Counted from the first letter of the stretch, positions 10,808 through 22,346 are shown. The stretch is 64,000 nt of DNA from Rhipidocladum racemiflorum (GCA_036346355.1 CM070591.1:23482001-23546000), one strand, 5' to 3'. Program-made: numbers and translations. The notes: generated by a model not told the origin, from the sequence alone.

Positions 10808-12218
10808 TCTATGCCTCTCATCAGTTGGAAGGAACTGCAGTCGAGTGGCGGGAGAACTTCTGTGCTGCACATGAGAACCCCTGGGACGTCACTTGGGAGG
10901 AGTTCACAGCTGCATTTCATTAGTATCATGTGCCAGAAGGGATCATGGACCTCAAGAAGGAGGAGTTTAGGGCATTGATGAAAGGCAATCAACCCGTGTC
11001 TGAATATTTGAACAAGTTCACCCAGTTGCCACGCTACGCACCTGAAGACGTAGCGACGGACAAGGCAAGATAGTCCCGTTTCATGAAGGGACTGAATTTT
11101 GGACTTCAGGTGGGATTGATTACCCACACGTTTTCGGATTTCTAGGAATTAGTGAACAAGGCTCTTATTCTGGAGGACAAGCGCAAAGAGCTGGATGACA
11201 ACAGGAAGCGCCGGATGGCACAGCAAGGAGCTCGCCCAGGAGCACAAAGGCTGAGAGTTGCACCTAACCAGTTATTCAAGTTCCAGCCGCAGAATGCTGC
11301 GAGGACACCATCGCCAGCGCCAAGACCTGCCAGTCAGGGCTACCAGACACAATCTCCAGCTAGGAACGCCATTGTAGGGAGTGAGCAGAGCATAGTGAAG
11401 CGTTGCTTCCACTACAATGAGCCGGGGCACTTCGCCAACTATTGCCCCAAGAAGGGAGGAGATGTGACCCCAGTTCATTTCAATATGGGATCTACGCCGG
11501 CAAGGACACCTGCACCAGGAGCATGCTGTGGAGCTGCAACCAAGACTGCAATGAGGGGCTGAGTCAACCATGTCACTGTAGATGCCATTCAGAATGCTTC
11601 AGACGACGTATTGGGTAAGTTACTCGTCAATTCAGTACCCGCAATAGTTTTGTTTGATTCTAGAGCCTCGCACTCGTTTGTTTCTCAGGATTTTGTTGCT
11701 AGAAATGATTTGGAGATTGTGAATCTTAAATGCATGCTTATAGTTCGAACCCCTGGATCAGAACTCTGATCTAAAGTAGGATGTTCTGGGGTGAGACTAT
11801 TAATAGATGGGGTAGAGTTCCTAGCAAGCCTCATTATACTGAGTACCCAGACCCTAGATGTTATACTTGGGATGGATTGGTTGTCCAAGCATAAAGCTGT
11901 GTTAGACTATGGACGAAGAGTAGTATTGATAGAAAGCCCGGATGGTAGAAAAGTGGAAATTTAGGTAACTGCCGTTCGAGATGGACAGCTGATGGTCAAA
12001 AGTGTGAGGGCAGTCAGCATTGAAGATGTACCAGTTGTCAGTAAGTATCCAGACGTTTTTCCCAAAAATCTACCTGGTATGCCACCGGACAAAGATATAG
12101 AGTTTGTGATCGAGTTAGTACTTGGAACAGCACTGATAGCAAAGAGACCATATCAGATGTCCACCAAAGAATTGGTAGAGATGAAGAAGCAGCTCGAGGA
12201 GCTAATGGAAAAAGAATT
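10808..12218 (+). pseudogene. T3: chromovirus gag-protease-RT fragment, oldest layer
   Basis: Reading on the plus strand: capsid C-terminal part (YASHQLEGT, PEGIMDLKKEEFRAL), basic region (DKRKELDDNRKRRM), CCHC zinc knuckle CFHYNEPGHFANYC with a Y in place of the second cysteine (11404-11445), protease (LFDSRASHSFV where the family has D-S-G; TLDVILGMDWLSKHKA at 11853-11895), then the beginning of reverse transcriptase (VEMKKQLEELMEKE) cut at 12218 by R1. At least six in-frame stops occur, at about 10921, 11071, 11144, 11560, 11767 and 11962. The left part was cut off by T2 and is outside the window; the right part would lie beyond R1. It is closely related to T2 and T4 but clearly the most decayed. 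It cannot be expressed as a polyprotein. Confidence 0.9.
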
Positions 12219-12490
12219 TGTCGACGATTGGAGAATGGGCTCTCCGCCGAGCTTACTTGTTGAATGAGGGATCAAAAGGGGCCCCCTCGTACGAGCAGGG
12301 GGAAACGTCCGAGCAATGCCCAGACGGGAGACACGTGGTGTTTATCCTGGTTCGGGCCTCTCACTATCGAGATAACAGCCCTACTCCAGTGTATTGTGTT
12401 TATGATTGGTCAAAAAATGGGGCGTGCCCCTTACAGATGTTTTCGGGGGGATTAAATACAGATCCTTACGCTGTACATAAGGTAACTACC
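12219..12490 (-). repeat. R1 3' LTR, segment 1
   Basis: It begins (plus strand) TGTCGACGATTGG, close to the R2 LTR end TGTCGACGATCTG, and continues through a GGTTCGGGC...CTACTCCAGTGTATTGTG region that parallels the R2 LTR. It stops where S1 is inserted; CTACC at 12486-12490 is the target copy. Confidence 0.82.
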
Positions 12491-13498
12491 TGTAACATCC
12501 TAAAATTTGCTTTTAATATATTTAGTATGTTTCTGGGATTATTTAAAATTTTCTGAAATTTAATTGGAAATTTTGAAATCTATTTGAATATAAGCCTGCT
12601 TGAACTAATTGAATTAAATAAAGATCATGCATTTTTGCATAAGCATAAAATTTAAAAATTCATTTATAATTAAGATAATTGGTAGACGAGAGTGTTCGGT
12701 TCAAATATTTTCGAAAAATATGTTATATAACGTACGTCGTTGATTTTATAAAAATCGGTACAGGTGTCTGATTCACGAAAAGAATTTTTGCGGAAAATCT
12801 ACACGTCAAAAAATCGCGAAACCAACTTTGTTATGTTCCAAATAGTTCCTAGTATTTTAGAGGAATTTTTCAGGATCTCTGGAACCCTTTTGCTATTTTT
12901 ATTCTAAACCCGTGTTGAAAACATGCATGTATGCACGAACCATGCAAGGCTTTGACGTATCTCCAAGCCACTCAATCATGTCTACTCACATGCATGCACT
13001 AATGGAATTCCATTAATTTCTAGCTGTATCCATTTATTAGAAACATATCGCCCTTCCATTTCCTTGCATGATGGAGCACGTTACTCCCCTAAATAATGTC
13101 AGCCGTTTCCATGTATGCGCACGCATGTAATTTTGTCCAGCCGCTCCATTCATTCAGCCGTTCAAGTGCATGTAGGCATGAAACCGTTTCCAAATAAATG
13201 TTCTATAGTTTAATAGGACAGGAGAAACGACTTCAAGCATGAATGGATATTAGTTATAGTTTTTTTTGTTGTCTCGTGACCACATTTTCATGCATGTTGA
13301 AGTAGCAACGCATGAGCCTTTTAATTTCCAGCCATTTCTTCCTGCCGTCTTTCTTTTAGCAACCGTTCTCACTTCTAGCAACGTATCCATTTCTTCCAAC
13401 AACATTTCCATTTCTCTAGCAACATTCCAATCATCCAGCCATTTCCATTTCTCTACCAATGTTTTGCATCGTCATCGACGTTGTGGCCGTCGTGTACT

Positions 13499-13660
13499 GC
13501 CGCCGCCATCATCGTCGCCGCCGTTGACGCCGCCATCTATGGCGCCACCGTCGCCGTTGTCGTCATTGCCACCGTCACCGTCACCACCGTCGCCGTCGTC
13601 GCCACCGTTGTCGTCGCCGTCGCCTTCCCCTGCGTCGCCGCTGTCGTTGCTACCGCCGAT
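13499..13660. repeat. GCC/GTC-type trinucleotide low-complexity tract
   Basis: About 160 bp of degenerate CCG, CGT and CAC triplets inside S1. It keeps frames open on both strands without coding constraint. Confidence 0.75.
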
Positions 13661-13724
13661 CGGTATTTCTTTTCTCTCTCGCGCACGCTCTGTTTCTGTT
13701 TTTCTCGTTTGTATATTTGCGTGG

Positions 13725-13756
13725 ATATATATATGTATATATATACGTATATATAA
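13725..13756. repeat. TA-rich microsatellite
   Basis: Runs of TATATA broken by G or C, inside S1. Similar runs occur at 13820-13831 and 14092-14105. Confidence 0.7.
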
Positions 13757-13832
13757 AGGACGTGAGCATGTTTTAGACATATTTATGTATTTTGATGTAC
13801 TTGCATGTTGTTAGTACATGTATATATATATA

Positions 13833-14108
13833 CTAGTTACATGCCCGTGCGTTGCTACGAAAAACAAAATTGATAACGAAAAATAAAGATTAAAAAATAA
13901 AAAAATTATTTCACAAGATCAAACATCTATCTTTAACGCTTCGTTTCTTGCGAAAGCTGGCTAATTAAAGCAACGCTTCGTTTCTTGCATAGGGCAATTA
14001 AGCAGGGCAATTAAGAAGGGCAATTAAGCAGGGCATTTAAACAGCAATTAATGACGTGGGAAGAACGGACCACTGCCACCAAGTGCTGCATTATATATAT
14101 ATATATGA
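13833..14108. mobile_element. Possible small non-autonomous insert in S1
   Basis: The stretch begins after a TA run with CTAGTTACATGCCCGTGCG, a motif type I associate with dispersed repeats in grass genomes, and ends near a second TA run followed by GATAG. I cannot define termini or a target duplication, so class and boundaries are uncertain. It could simply be part of the S1 LTR. Confidence 0.25.
13992..14043. repeat. Four 13-bp tandem repeats
   Basis: Units GGGCAATTAAGCA, GGGCAATTAAGAA, GGGCAATTAAGCA and GGGCATTTAAACA lie head to tail. Confidence 0.85.
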
Positions 14109-14922
14109 TAGTGATGCTTTCTTATTTCGGTTCTACTACCGTACTTGGTTACGTCGCTAACCGCGTACTAGGTCGACTGCCGGTTTGGCACAGTCCGGTT
14201 CTCCCTTCTTTGGTGTAGTACATAGTCGTTAGTTTTCTGAAGCTGTTTACCTTTATGTCCTGCCATTCCTTTTCTTGCCATCCGCCAACACCGACGCGCA
14301 CCACAGATGCAGCCGTCGCTCTGCCGGCTCTTGCGCTATTTGCCTGCCCCTGTGCGTTCGTCTGGCCATGCGCCTCAGGTTCCCCTGCTCTTTCTCGCGC
14401 AGTAAAGCATGAAAACCGAAGCTCTCATCGTTTTCATCTCACGTAGCCAGGCAAGAGTATATGCATACATGCAGCAATAGTGGCATGCATTAGCCATGTG
14501 ATGATGCTTTGTACATGATTTTGAACACAAATTGAGAATTTTGTCTTTTTCGGTACAAATTCGTTTTAAGTCCGAATCACTTGCAACAAATTTTGTTAAT
14601 AAGTAAAAATTAATACCTTTCTACAATAATTTTACTAAAATTTTGTAATCAAATCTATACTGTTAAATTATTCACAGAATGTCCAAACTTGCAAATTTTG
14701 TATCTCTTAAACTATACGTTCACAAATTCCAAAATAAATTTTATAAATCTTAGAAAATGCTAAAATAATTATCTAGAAATTTGCATGGGGATTATAAGCT
14801 AGTTTGATTTGTAGTATTGTTTTCAAATGTGTGTTTATACGTTGTTTTGAGTGTTTATTTGGTTCTTTATCTATTACGCGTAGCCGTCGAGCTGTGTGAG
14901 GACGCGACAGCTGCTTTACGAA

Positions 14923-14941
14923 GGCAAGTTGTGCTTTGACC
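14923..14941 (+). other. 19-nt block conserved in all T/S LTRs (S1)
   Basis: GGCAAGTTGTGCTTTGACC, preceded by CTTTACGAA where T4 has CTTTTTGAA. The block is unchanged while its flanks differ from T4. Confidence 0.7.
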
Positions 14942-16517
14942 ATATGGCTCCTAGTTTTTGAAATGTATTTTGATTTAAATTATGCATGCTATGTTGATTA
15001 AAATGAATAATTTAATTTGGGCTAAGTAGTTAGATAACCTAATTGTTAATTCCACCCTTGATGTTAATACTTGTATGCCATGTATTCCATTGCCACCTTA
15101 AGTTGGTTTATTTAGTTGGATGCCAGTAATATGCCAACACGGGAGGCTAGACCGTGAATAGTTGCTTAGCCATGCTTACGTGAAATGTGTTTCAAGTGGC
15201 AAAATAATATTGACTAATGATATACGGAATGAATTTTGGAATCAGTGTGATCTTGCCACGTGTTGATGTGAAGTGTAGGTACCTTTGTGGTTCTACATGG
15301 TAACTGATATTATTGTTGGCATGTGTTGCACAATAATGGAACAGGGGTGGGAAAAGATTTAGTCTGGGGCAAGTGGTATGAGGCTTTATGCCAGGTGGGC
15401 CTTTATGGCACATATTTTGAAATAATAGCCTTTGCGGCAATGGGATGAGTGATGTGAGAAGATTTGGGTCAGGGACTGTGGGAAGGATGTCTTGCCCTGG
15501 ACAGTTAAGGACTTCACCTTGCAAGCCTTTGAACTGTACCTTACGTACAACCACATGACTGGAGTGGGACAGTCTTAGTTTAGTAGGATTCTGAAATCTT
15601 ACCTTTGATACCTCAGGGTGACAGTTACATCGGGGTAACTGTGTGGGGGAGCGTACCGGAGCTACGACTTGGTACCCTATCCAACGGTATGTCGGTCCTA
15701 TACTTCGTCTCTGCTGAGAGAAGGGATAGTGTATGGCAACCGGAGAGGGTCATTGGTGGAGATCGAGGTTTCCGAAAAGCTTTGTTATGATCACTCATTC
15801 GCATACTCTTGTATGGCGATTCACGGCTGACGTGGTGAGTTGATTATATCTTGTGGGAAAAGTGTACAACCTCTGCAGAGTGTGTCAAAACTATTCGAAT
15901 AGCCGAGTCCACGGTACTGGACAAAGCTCGGGGATTACAGTCAAGGGTTAGATCTTTTAAAATGAAATGTGGAATGGGTGGCTGTAGGCCAGAGATAATT
16001 GCCAAGGTGACATAGGGCTTTGTGCCAAGCTGTTTGAGAAGAGATTGATAACTTATTATACAATATGATTTCATTGCTTTTGAATCTATTAAGATTATTT
16101 AATCAAAGCAAAATGTTGTTTGAGGCAAAACAACCACTTATGCCATTCCTTGGAACAAGCCATGCATATAGTAATAGGATTGCACCCCGATGCATGACTT
16201 GCTGAGTATGTTGTATACTCACCCTTGCTTCCAACAAAATCATCAGCTGAGGAGAAGACTACAACTTCAAAGGAGGAGAAGTTCCGCGAGGAGGCAGTTA
16301 TCTAGGAGTTGAACCTTGTCAGTTGCCTATGGCATACTGATGGGTGTCACCGACGTTCTTTGTTCCGCTGCTGATTATTTACTTTTGTTATTGTAAGCCC
16401 TGCGTGGCAGACTATTTGTAAGTTGACCTTAAGGTCTTGTAACCAGTTTATTTAATGTTTGAAGTACTTTATTATTAATTCCGTTGTGTATGATTGTGGT
16501 ACTTTATCCCTGTTTAA

Positions 16518-16560
16518 CTGTGTGTACTAGCGTGATCCTGGACTAGTACAGAATACACAG
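16518..16560 (+). other. Conserved U5 hairpin, S1 (compensatory variant)
   Basis: Outer stem CTGTGT/ACACAG and inner stem GTACTAG/CTAGTAC. The other families have GCACTAG/CTAGTGC, so a C-G pair is replaced by T-A with pairing kept. The loop is again 12 nt and the bulge 5 nt. Confidence 0.8.
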
Positions 16561-16597
16561 AGGGTTCGGATTTGCAGAATCGGGTCCCGACACTACC

Positions 16598-16688
16598 CCC
16601 TAAATTGGCGCAACACTTCCATAACCGTAGCGCCCATGATCTGGGGCCCTTGATCCACGCAATTAACTTGAATTTCCGGTGCACCTGC
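16598..16688 (-). repeat. R1 3' LTR, segment 2
   Basis: A 91-bp piece of the R1 LTR left between S1 and S2, ending with the S2 target copy CCTGC (16684-16688). Confidence 0.75.
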
Positions 16689-16720
16689 TGTCGGGACCCG
16701 AATGTGCAAATCCGGACCCT

Positions 16721-16763
16721 CTGTGTATTCAGCACTAGTCCAGGATCACGCTAGTGCACACAG
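16721..16763 (-). other. Conserved U5 hairpin, S2
   Basis: Outer stem CTGTGT/ACACAG and inner stem GCACTAG/CTAGTGC; 12-nt loop (TCCAGGATCACG on the plus strand); 5-nt bulge. Confidence 0.78.
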
Positions 16764-18279
16764 TCTCAACATAGATGAATATCACAATCATACACAGCGG
16801 AATAGTAAAAGTAACACAAATATAGAATATAAACTATTGAACGACCTTAAGGTCAACCTTACACTTGCGAAACCTTGACGGCTTCAACTCCAAATAAGCA
16901 GCAGCGGAACGAAGAACATCGGTGAATCCCATCAATACGCCACAGGCAACTGACAGGGTTCGACTCCTAGATAATCGCCTTCTCACGGAACTTCTTCTTC
17001 TTCGACGAGGTAGACTTTTGCTCACTGGTGATTGTTTGTTTGCAAGGGGTGAGTACATAAAGCACTCAACAAGTCATGCACAGAATGCAAGTCTAATAAC
17101 TATATGCATGGCTTATTCCAAGTAATAGGCTGAATGGTTATTTTGCAGAAAAGCAACAATCACAAATAATCATAATAGATTGTAAAGTAGTAAAACAAGT
17201 AATAACAATAATAGATTCCACAGTTATTTCACAAGTAAACCATTCCACATCCTTAAACAGTTATCACTTTTCCACAGGCAAACTGCCTCCAAACCCAAGT
17301 TCATTTTCATGAAAAGCTAACCCTTGACTGTAATCCCCGAGCATTGTCCAGTACCGTGGACTCGGCTATTCGAATAGGTTTTACACTCTGCAAAGGTTAT
17401 ACACTTTACCCACAAGATACAATCCACTCACCACGTCAGCCGTGAATCGCCATACAAGAGTATGCGAATGAGCGATCATAACAAAGTCTTTCGGAAACTT
17501 CTAACAGCACAAGTGGTCCTCCCCGGTTGTTGCACACTAACCCTTCCCTTAGCTAAGGCGAAGTTTAGGCCAACCAACCGTTAGATGGGTACCTGGCCAC
17601 AGCCCCGGTACGCTCCCCCGTACAACTACACAAAAGGTATAGCTGACATCCCGAGGTACCACAAGTAAGTTATTAGCAGCTTAATCAACTAGGTCCGTCC
17701 CATTACAGACATGTGGTTGTACGTTTGACTCAGTTCAAAGGCTTGCAAGGTTAAGTCCTTAGACTCCACCAGGCAAGACTACCGAAGAACCAAATCAACC
17801 TTCCGGTGCCACACCGGCCCACCCGATCATAATCTTGCCACTTGCCCCGGTCTAAATCATTTTATCACCCCAGTTGATTATTGCGCAACACAATGCCAAC
17901 AACTCAACATCCTTGAAGAAGTACGAATACCTCCACATATCAACTTCATCGTGTCGGCAACACGTCACACCATTCCAAAATACATTGCATATTCCATTAG
18001 TCAATATTGAGCTTTTGTGATTCCAAAATGATGGCACTGACTCGTTGCAGTTCTAAGTAGACTAATACGTTCTATCTAACCCATGTTGGCAATTTATTAG
18101 CTACCAACTATTAATCAACAAACCTAGGGTGAAAAATGAATCATGGCGTACAACTATTATAGACAAGGTGGCAATAACAAGTAGGTTAAATATCTAATCC
18201 CAAATTAATTGAAATCAGTTTATATCCAACTAGCATGCAATAATTTGAAACAACATAAGTTCAAAAATGGGATCAACAT

Positions 18280-18298
18280 GGTCAAAGCACAACTTGCC
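18280..18298 (-). other. 19-nt block conserved in all T/S LTRs (S2)
   Basis: GGCAAGTTGTGCTTTGACC on the minus strand, preceded by CCA rather than GAA. Confidence 0.7.
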
Positions 18299-19123
18299 TG
18301 GCCCTTGCAAACTTTACTGTCTTTTACTCTTTATCCTTGATCCTTGATCCTCGAGCTTCAACTTCCACTTTCTCGATCCTCAGCTCGTTCGAACGACTTC
18401 CGGACGACACGTCTAACGATAAAGACACACAAATACAACAAAACTCAAAAGACAATTCAAATAAACTCCAAGTTAAGAACGAACAATATCGGCACAACGG
18501 CTGGGATAAAATTAGGAGCCTGAAAGGATTGGATCGAAGATTGGACAAGAGAGGACGTGCTTTCGAAAAAACACCTAAAAGGGAAAAATTAAAACTGGGG
18601 AAGACAGAATAATATTCCGAAGAATATTTCTTCCGAAGTTATTATCTTGATTGGACAAACAAGGACATATGGACTCTCGATCTATAGATCGGGTCCATAA
18701 GGATGTGTTAGTTCACAGTGAACTAAACAGATTCTCAAAGTTGACTTTTGTTGACCGAACGGACACAGTCAAACAAAACAGAGACGAAAAGATCGGGCAC
18801 AGGGGTATGACAGATGGCCAATGGTCTATCGACCAAGTCCACGAATGAATTCTCGATTAATGGCAGATTAGGTTTTCAGGGATAAGGTAAGACAAGTGTC
18901 TTACCATGATTGAAACAACGGGAAAGATTGCAAAGATATCAACGCGGCTCACGATAAACTTAGTTCATCAAACCGGTCTTAGGTTAGGGTTTTGATTCGG
19001 CTTGAAGATGATATGACGATTATACTAGGCTCACATCATGATGATGGCACAGGTGAAGGCATCGCACTAGGGTTTGTGCATGAATGCACGCATGCGATGA
19101 CAACGAAGCGATGAGAGCCAATC

Positions 19124-19290
19124 GTTAACGATGAAACGTTAACGGCGGAATGTTAACGGCGGAGCGTTAACGGGGAAACATTAACGGTGGAATGCTAACG
19201 ACGGAACGTTAACGGTGGAGCGTTAATGACAGAGCGTTAACGACGGAGCGTTAACGGTGGAACGTTAACGGCGAACGTTAACGGCGGAGG
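19124..19290. repeat. 14-bp minisatellite, 12 copies
   Basis: Unit GTTAACGGCGGAGC, with substitutions (AAT, AAC or AGC ends) and one 13-bp copy. It lies inside the S2 LTR, upstream of R2 on the plus strand and downstream of the S2 promoter on the minus strand. Confidence 0.92.
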
Positions 19291-19582
19291 TCAAACAATG
19301 ATAGGATACTCATGAAACAAGGTAGCGACCGTCGGTACAACAACACGGCCGCGACAAAACGCTACCAAGGACGGCTAACCGGTGCGCGAACCGGCAGCAA
19401 CGGTTTAGGCCGAAAGACGACGGTTTAAGGCCGGAATCGGCTCCGACGACAAACGGAGACCAAAACAAACTTAATGATGGACCAAAACAGTACAAGATGA
19501 TCCACCGAACGCGACAACACGGCCGGAGCGAACCAAAATAGCCGGCGTCAAAAGGCGACGCGCGGCGACGGCAAACGGTGGC

Positions 19583-19595
19583 CTAAATATATAAA
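19583..19595 (-). promoter_or_regulatory. Probable TATA box of the S2 LTR
   Basis: TTTATATATTTAG on the minus strand followed by GCCACCG. Its position relative to GC-rich sequence upstream and downstream fits an LTR promoter; if right, S2's U3 is about 1.6 kb. Confidence 0.5.
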
Positions 19596-20753
19596 AAAAA
19601 TTCCGGAGGATGGGATGGAAAAGGGAGAATGTCTACTGCGTAGAACGCGGCGAGACGAACTCAACGGTATAGGCGGATTTTGCGGCGCCCTTCCGGATTA
19701 ATCACAAACTGCCGATTAACGGGTTTCGGATCAAAACTTTGGACGGCCATAACTTCTAGAATAATGATCGGAACTTAACGAAATTTGACCGAGAGCTAGG
19801 TGGGACCAAGAGGCACACCGTGACGCAGGTGGCTCGAAGAAATACGTTCTGGAACAGCGGGGGACACGCGAGGAAATTTGCCGCTGTCTGGAACGCAGTC
19901 TGAACGAAGAATTTATTTTTCTGCGCCAAATCCAGAGGGCAAAACCTTGGGGCAAGATGTGCATCCTGTAGAGGACATCCCCAGAAGTTATGGCCTCGGC
20001 AAGATTCGAGATTGAAACGGCCATAACTTTTGATCCCGTGGACCAAATTGGCTGAATTTTGGACAGCAAGCAGATGGTACCTTGTGGCACACCATAGAGA
20101 AGATGGATCTCAAAAAGAGTCGACGAGCTGCCCGGGACGCGGCTCCAAAGTTCGGCCGGCGTTGGGCGACGTTCGGGCGACATTGGATGGATCTCGGAGT
20201 TTTGGAGATGATCCGGAGGTTGAAGATCTGTGGGAGAGGTCATGGGAGGTCTACATGAGGTTAGGGTCGCGGCTAGGTCAAGAAAAATCAAGTTTGGGCG
20301 CGTTTGGAGCAAAAACGGGTCTTATAGGCATTTTCCCGAGCACTTGGTGTGCGTCTCGGATCCGGAGCTGACGTGGCCGTTTTCTGGCCGTCCGATCGGC
20401 GATCGGTGGCTGTCATCGCGCGCGGGCGTGGCCTGGTCCGAGTGCGCGCTGGCGCGACACCGCTGGCTCAGCGCGAGGCGCGACGAGCGCTGGCCCAAAC
20501 GCTGCGCCCAGACGCGACGCCGGAGGCGGCCCAGCCAGCCGGTTGGCTCAGCGCGAGAGGCCCAGCAGCGCCGCCTCCCATCGAGTGGGCCGGCGGCCGT
20601 TATGCTGGCCGGGCCGCTATGCGCTGGTGCGGGCGGGGCCCAGGTGCGAGGCGCAGGAGGTGGGCTGGGCGTGGGGAGAGAGGAGGATTAGGCCCAAAGC
20701 CATTTCCGATTTTTCAATCCTTTTTCCAATAAAATAATTCCAATAAATCCAAT

Positions 20754-21330
20754 TGTCGACGATCTGTTTCGCCGGCAATGAGATTTGTGATTCTAGGGAA
20801 TTTGTGCGGGATCTGAGCTTGATGGTAACACAGGATGCGAGGGCAATCTGTTTTAGACAGGTTCGGGCTCTCTCGGAGGAGATAATACCCTAGTCCTGTG
20901 TTCTTGGATGTATTGTTCTCTTTTTTATGGTTTCTCCCTCCTCCCCTTATATACTGGGGGGAGAATACATGATAGTCGGGCGCCACCGGGCCCTGAACAT
21001 GGTGGCCTGAACGACATGTCCCTTGTCCTTATCCGCCTTCACGCTCTACGTCCTGGAGAGGTGGTTATGCTTTCTCCGACCCACGCCTGCCGCCTTGTCA
21101 GGTCCCAGCTTCCGCAGGCTCGCAAAGGTCGATCAAGATGCTTCGTCCCTGGCGGGTTGTTAGGGCGGGGCACGAAGCTTCCGTGAAGGATCAGGGGTTG
21201 TCTTGGGGAGCAAGTCGAAGGTCTCCTCTGGGCCCGCCGTTGCGCGTCTGGGCTTTGGGCCTTCTGCTCACTGTCGAGGCCCGGTCGGTGTAGGCCCCTC
21301 TTGTGGGGCCCCTGCTTTTGACATCCCACA
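20754..21330 (-). repeat. R2 3' LTR (577 bp)
   Basis: On the minus strand it begins TGTGGGATGTC and ends ATCGTCGACA. It is near-identical to 32404-32978. Confidence 0.93.
20946..20953 (-). promoter_or_regulatory. TATA box in the R2 3' LTR
   Basis: TATATAAG on the minus strand between G/C runs (CCCCCAGTATATAAGGGG), a strong core promoter signal. It would drive transcription into S2 sequence on the minus strand. Confidence 0.75.
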
Positions 21331-21342
21331 AGAGCCCCCAAG
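21331..21342 (-). other. R2 polypurine tract
   Basis: ACTTGGGGGCTCT on the minus strand directly before the 3' LTR start. This is the usual plus-strand priming tract of the Tat group. Confidence 0.75.
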
Positions 21343-21435
21343 TGCTTTAGGATCGACTTCCGCCCCTTGCCCTGTCATGAGGATTATACGAGAGAGATCT
21401 TAAAGAACTTGTAGTATGAAGCCACCGTGGTTAGT

Positions 21436-22031
21436 TAGCTCGTGGTCGAGTGGTACCCGCGCCTGCTCACGGTGCGGCAACCGGCTTGTCGCTCGGTGAC
21501 CCTCATGGAGCATACCTTGTTCTTTTTGGCTCGGGTCGAGTGGTACCCGCGCCCGTTCTGACGGCGCGCAACCGCTTGTCGCTCGGTTGACCCTCATGGG
21601 GCGATCTTATTCTTTTTGGCTCGTGGCGAGTGGTACCCGCGCTCGCTTGCGGTCTTGTAACCGCCTGTCGCTTCTGCTGACCCTCATGGGGCGTACCTTG
21701 GTTTTTTGGCTCGTGGCCGAGTGGTACCCGCGCCCGCTTACGGTGCTGCAACCGCCTGTCGCTTCGCTTGACCCTCATGGGGCGCACCTTGGTCTTTTGG
21801 CTCGGGCCGAGTGGTACCGCGCCACTGACGTTGCGCTGCAACCGCCTGTCGCTCGCTTGACCCTCATGGGGCGCACCTTGGTCTTTTGGCTCGGGTCGAG
21901 TGGTACCCGCGCCGCTTCTGATGGCGCGACAACCGCTTGTCGCCGGTTGACCCTCATGGGGCATACCTTGGTCATACAGAGTAATGCTCGTGCTCGCCAT
22001 ACAAGATCGCTTTAGACCCTCATGGGGCATT
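21436..22031. repeat. 90-bp tandem array, about 6.5 copies
   Basis: The landmark GAGTGGTACC recurs at 21448, 21538, 21628, 21719, 21809 and 21898, so the period is 90 bp. Each unit also carries CTTGTCGCT and GACCCTCATGGGG. The array lies between the 3' LTR and the antisense gene. Retand-type elements are known for an amplified tandem repeat in this region. On the minus strand the 90-bp (30-codon) period keeps a 201-codon frame open, which I read as a by-product. 22032-22346 shows no other feature. Confidence 0.93.
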
Positions 22032-22346
22032 CTCAAGACCGTGTTGGTTGTAGATCCTCCCGCGACACCCAATCGCGTTGTGAGACAATGACCAGCAATT
22101 GACCCCAAATTATGGGGTGTGCCGTCAGAGGATGTTCTAAAGTGCCCAGCCCCAAGCTTCCGTGGCGGCCGGCGTTCAGGCCCGTCATGGGGCGACTTTT
22201 TCCCAAACTTGGACCAGATTTGACACTGGCCGCGCTTTGCGCGACGCAGCCTATTGGCCCGTCATGGGACGTGCCCTGGATCCGCCCAGACTGAACAGAG
22301 GGCCCTCGCTTCTTCCCACCGTAGGTGGAAATTGGGGCCCATTTCT

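Larger units (their letters stand above)
12491..16592 (+). mobile_element. S1: solo LTR of a Tekay-like element (4.1 kb)
   Basis: It begins TGTAACATCCT, ends GGGTCCCGACA, and is flanked by CTACC on both sides (12486-12490 and 16593-16597). No internal region, PBS or PPT follows, so it is a solo LTR left by recombination between two LTRs. The first kb and the middle differ from T1/T2/T4, but the 3' third shares the 19-nt block and the U5 hairpin, so it is another family of the same group. It contains trinucleotide and TA microsatellites, a 4 x 13-bp repeat and a possible small foreign insert near 13833-14108. I see no gene; the 182-codon Pro/Ser-rich ORF at 13266 is a translated microsatellite. 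Confidence 0.92.

Noticed and set aside
13266..13814. 182-codon Pro/Ser-rich ORF on the plus strand
   Set aside because: It is the translation of a degenerate CCG/GTC triplet tract inside solo LTR S1; other frames and the opposite strand are open as well.
20230..20732. Overlapping ORFs of 127-153 codons in S2
   Set aside because: They lie in a GC-rich LTR segment with few AT-rich stop codons; several frames are open at once and none resembles a protein.
21436..22031. Repeat array considered as CRISPR-like
   Set aside because: Units are contiguous 90-bp tandem copies with no unique spacers, inside a plant retrotransposon.
21503..22108. 201-codon minus-strand ORF with a 30-residue repeat
   Set aside because: The 90-bp tandem unit is a multiple of three, which keeps a frame open; no start context or known domain, and it lies outside gag-pol.
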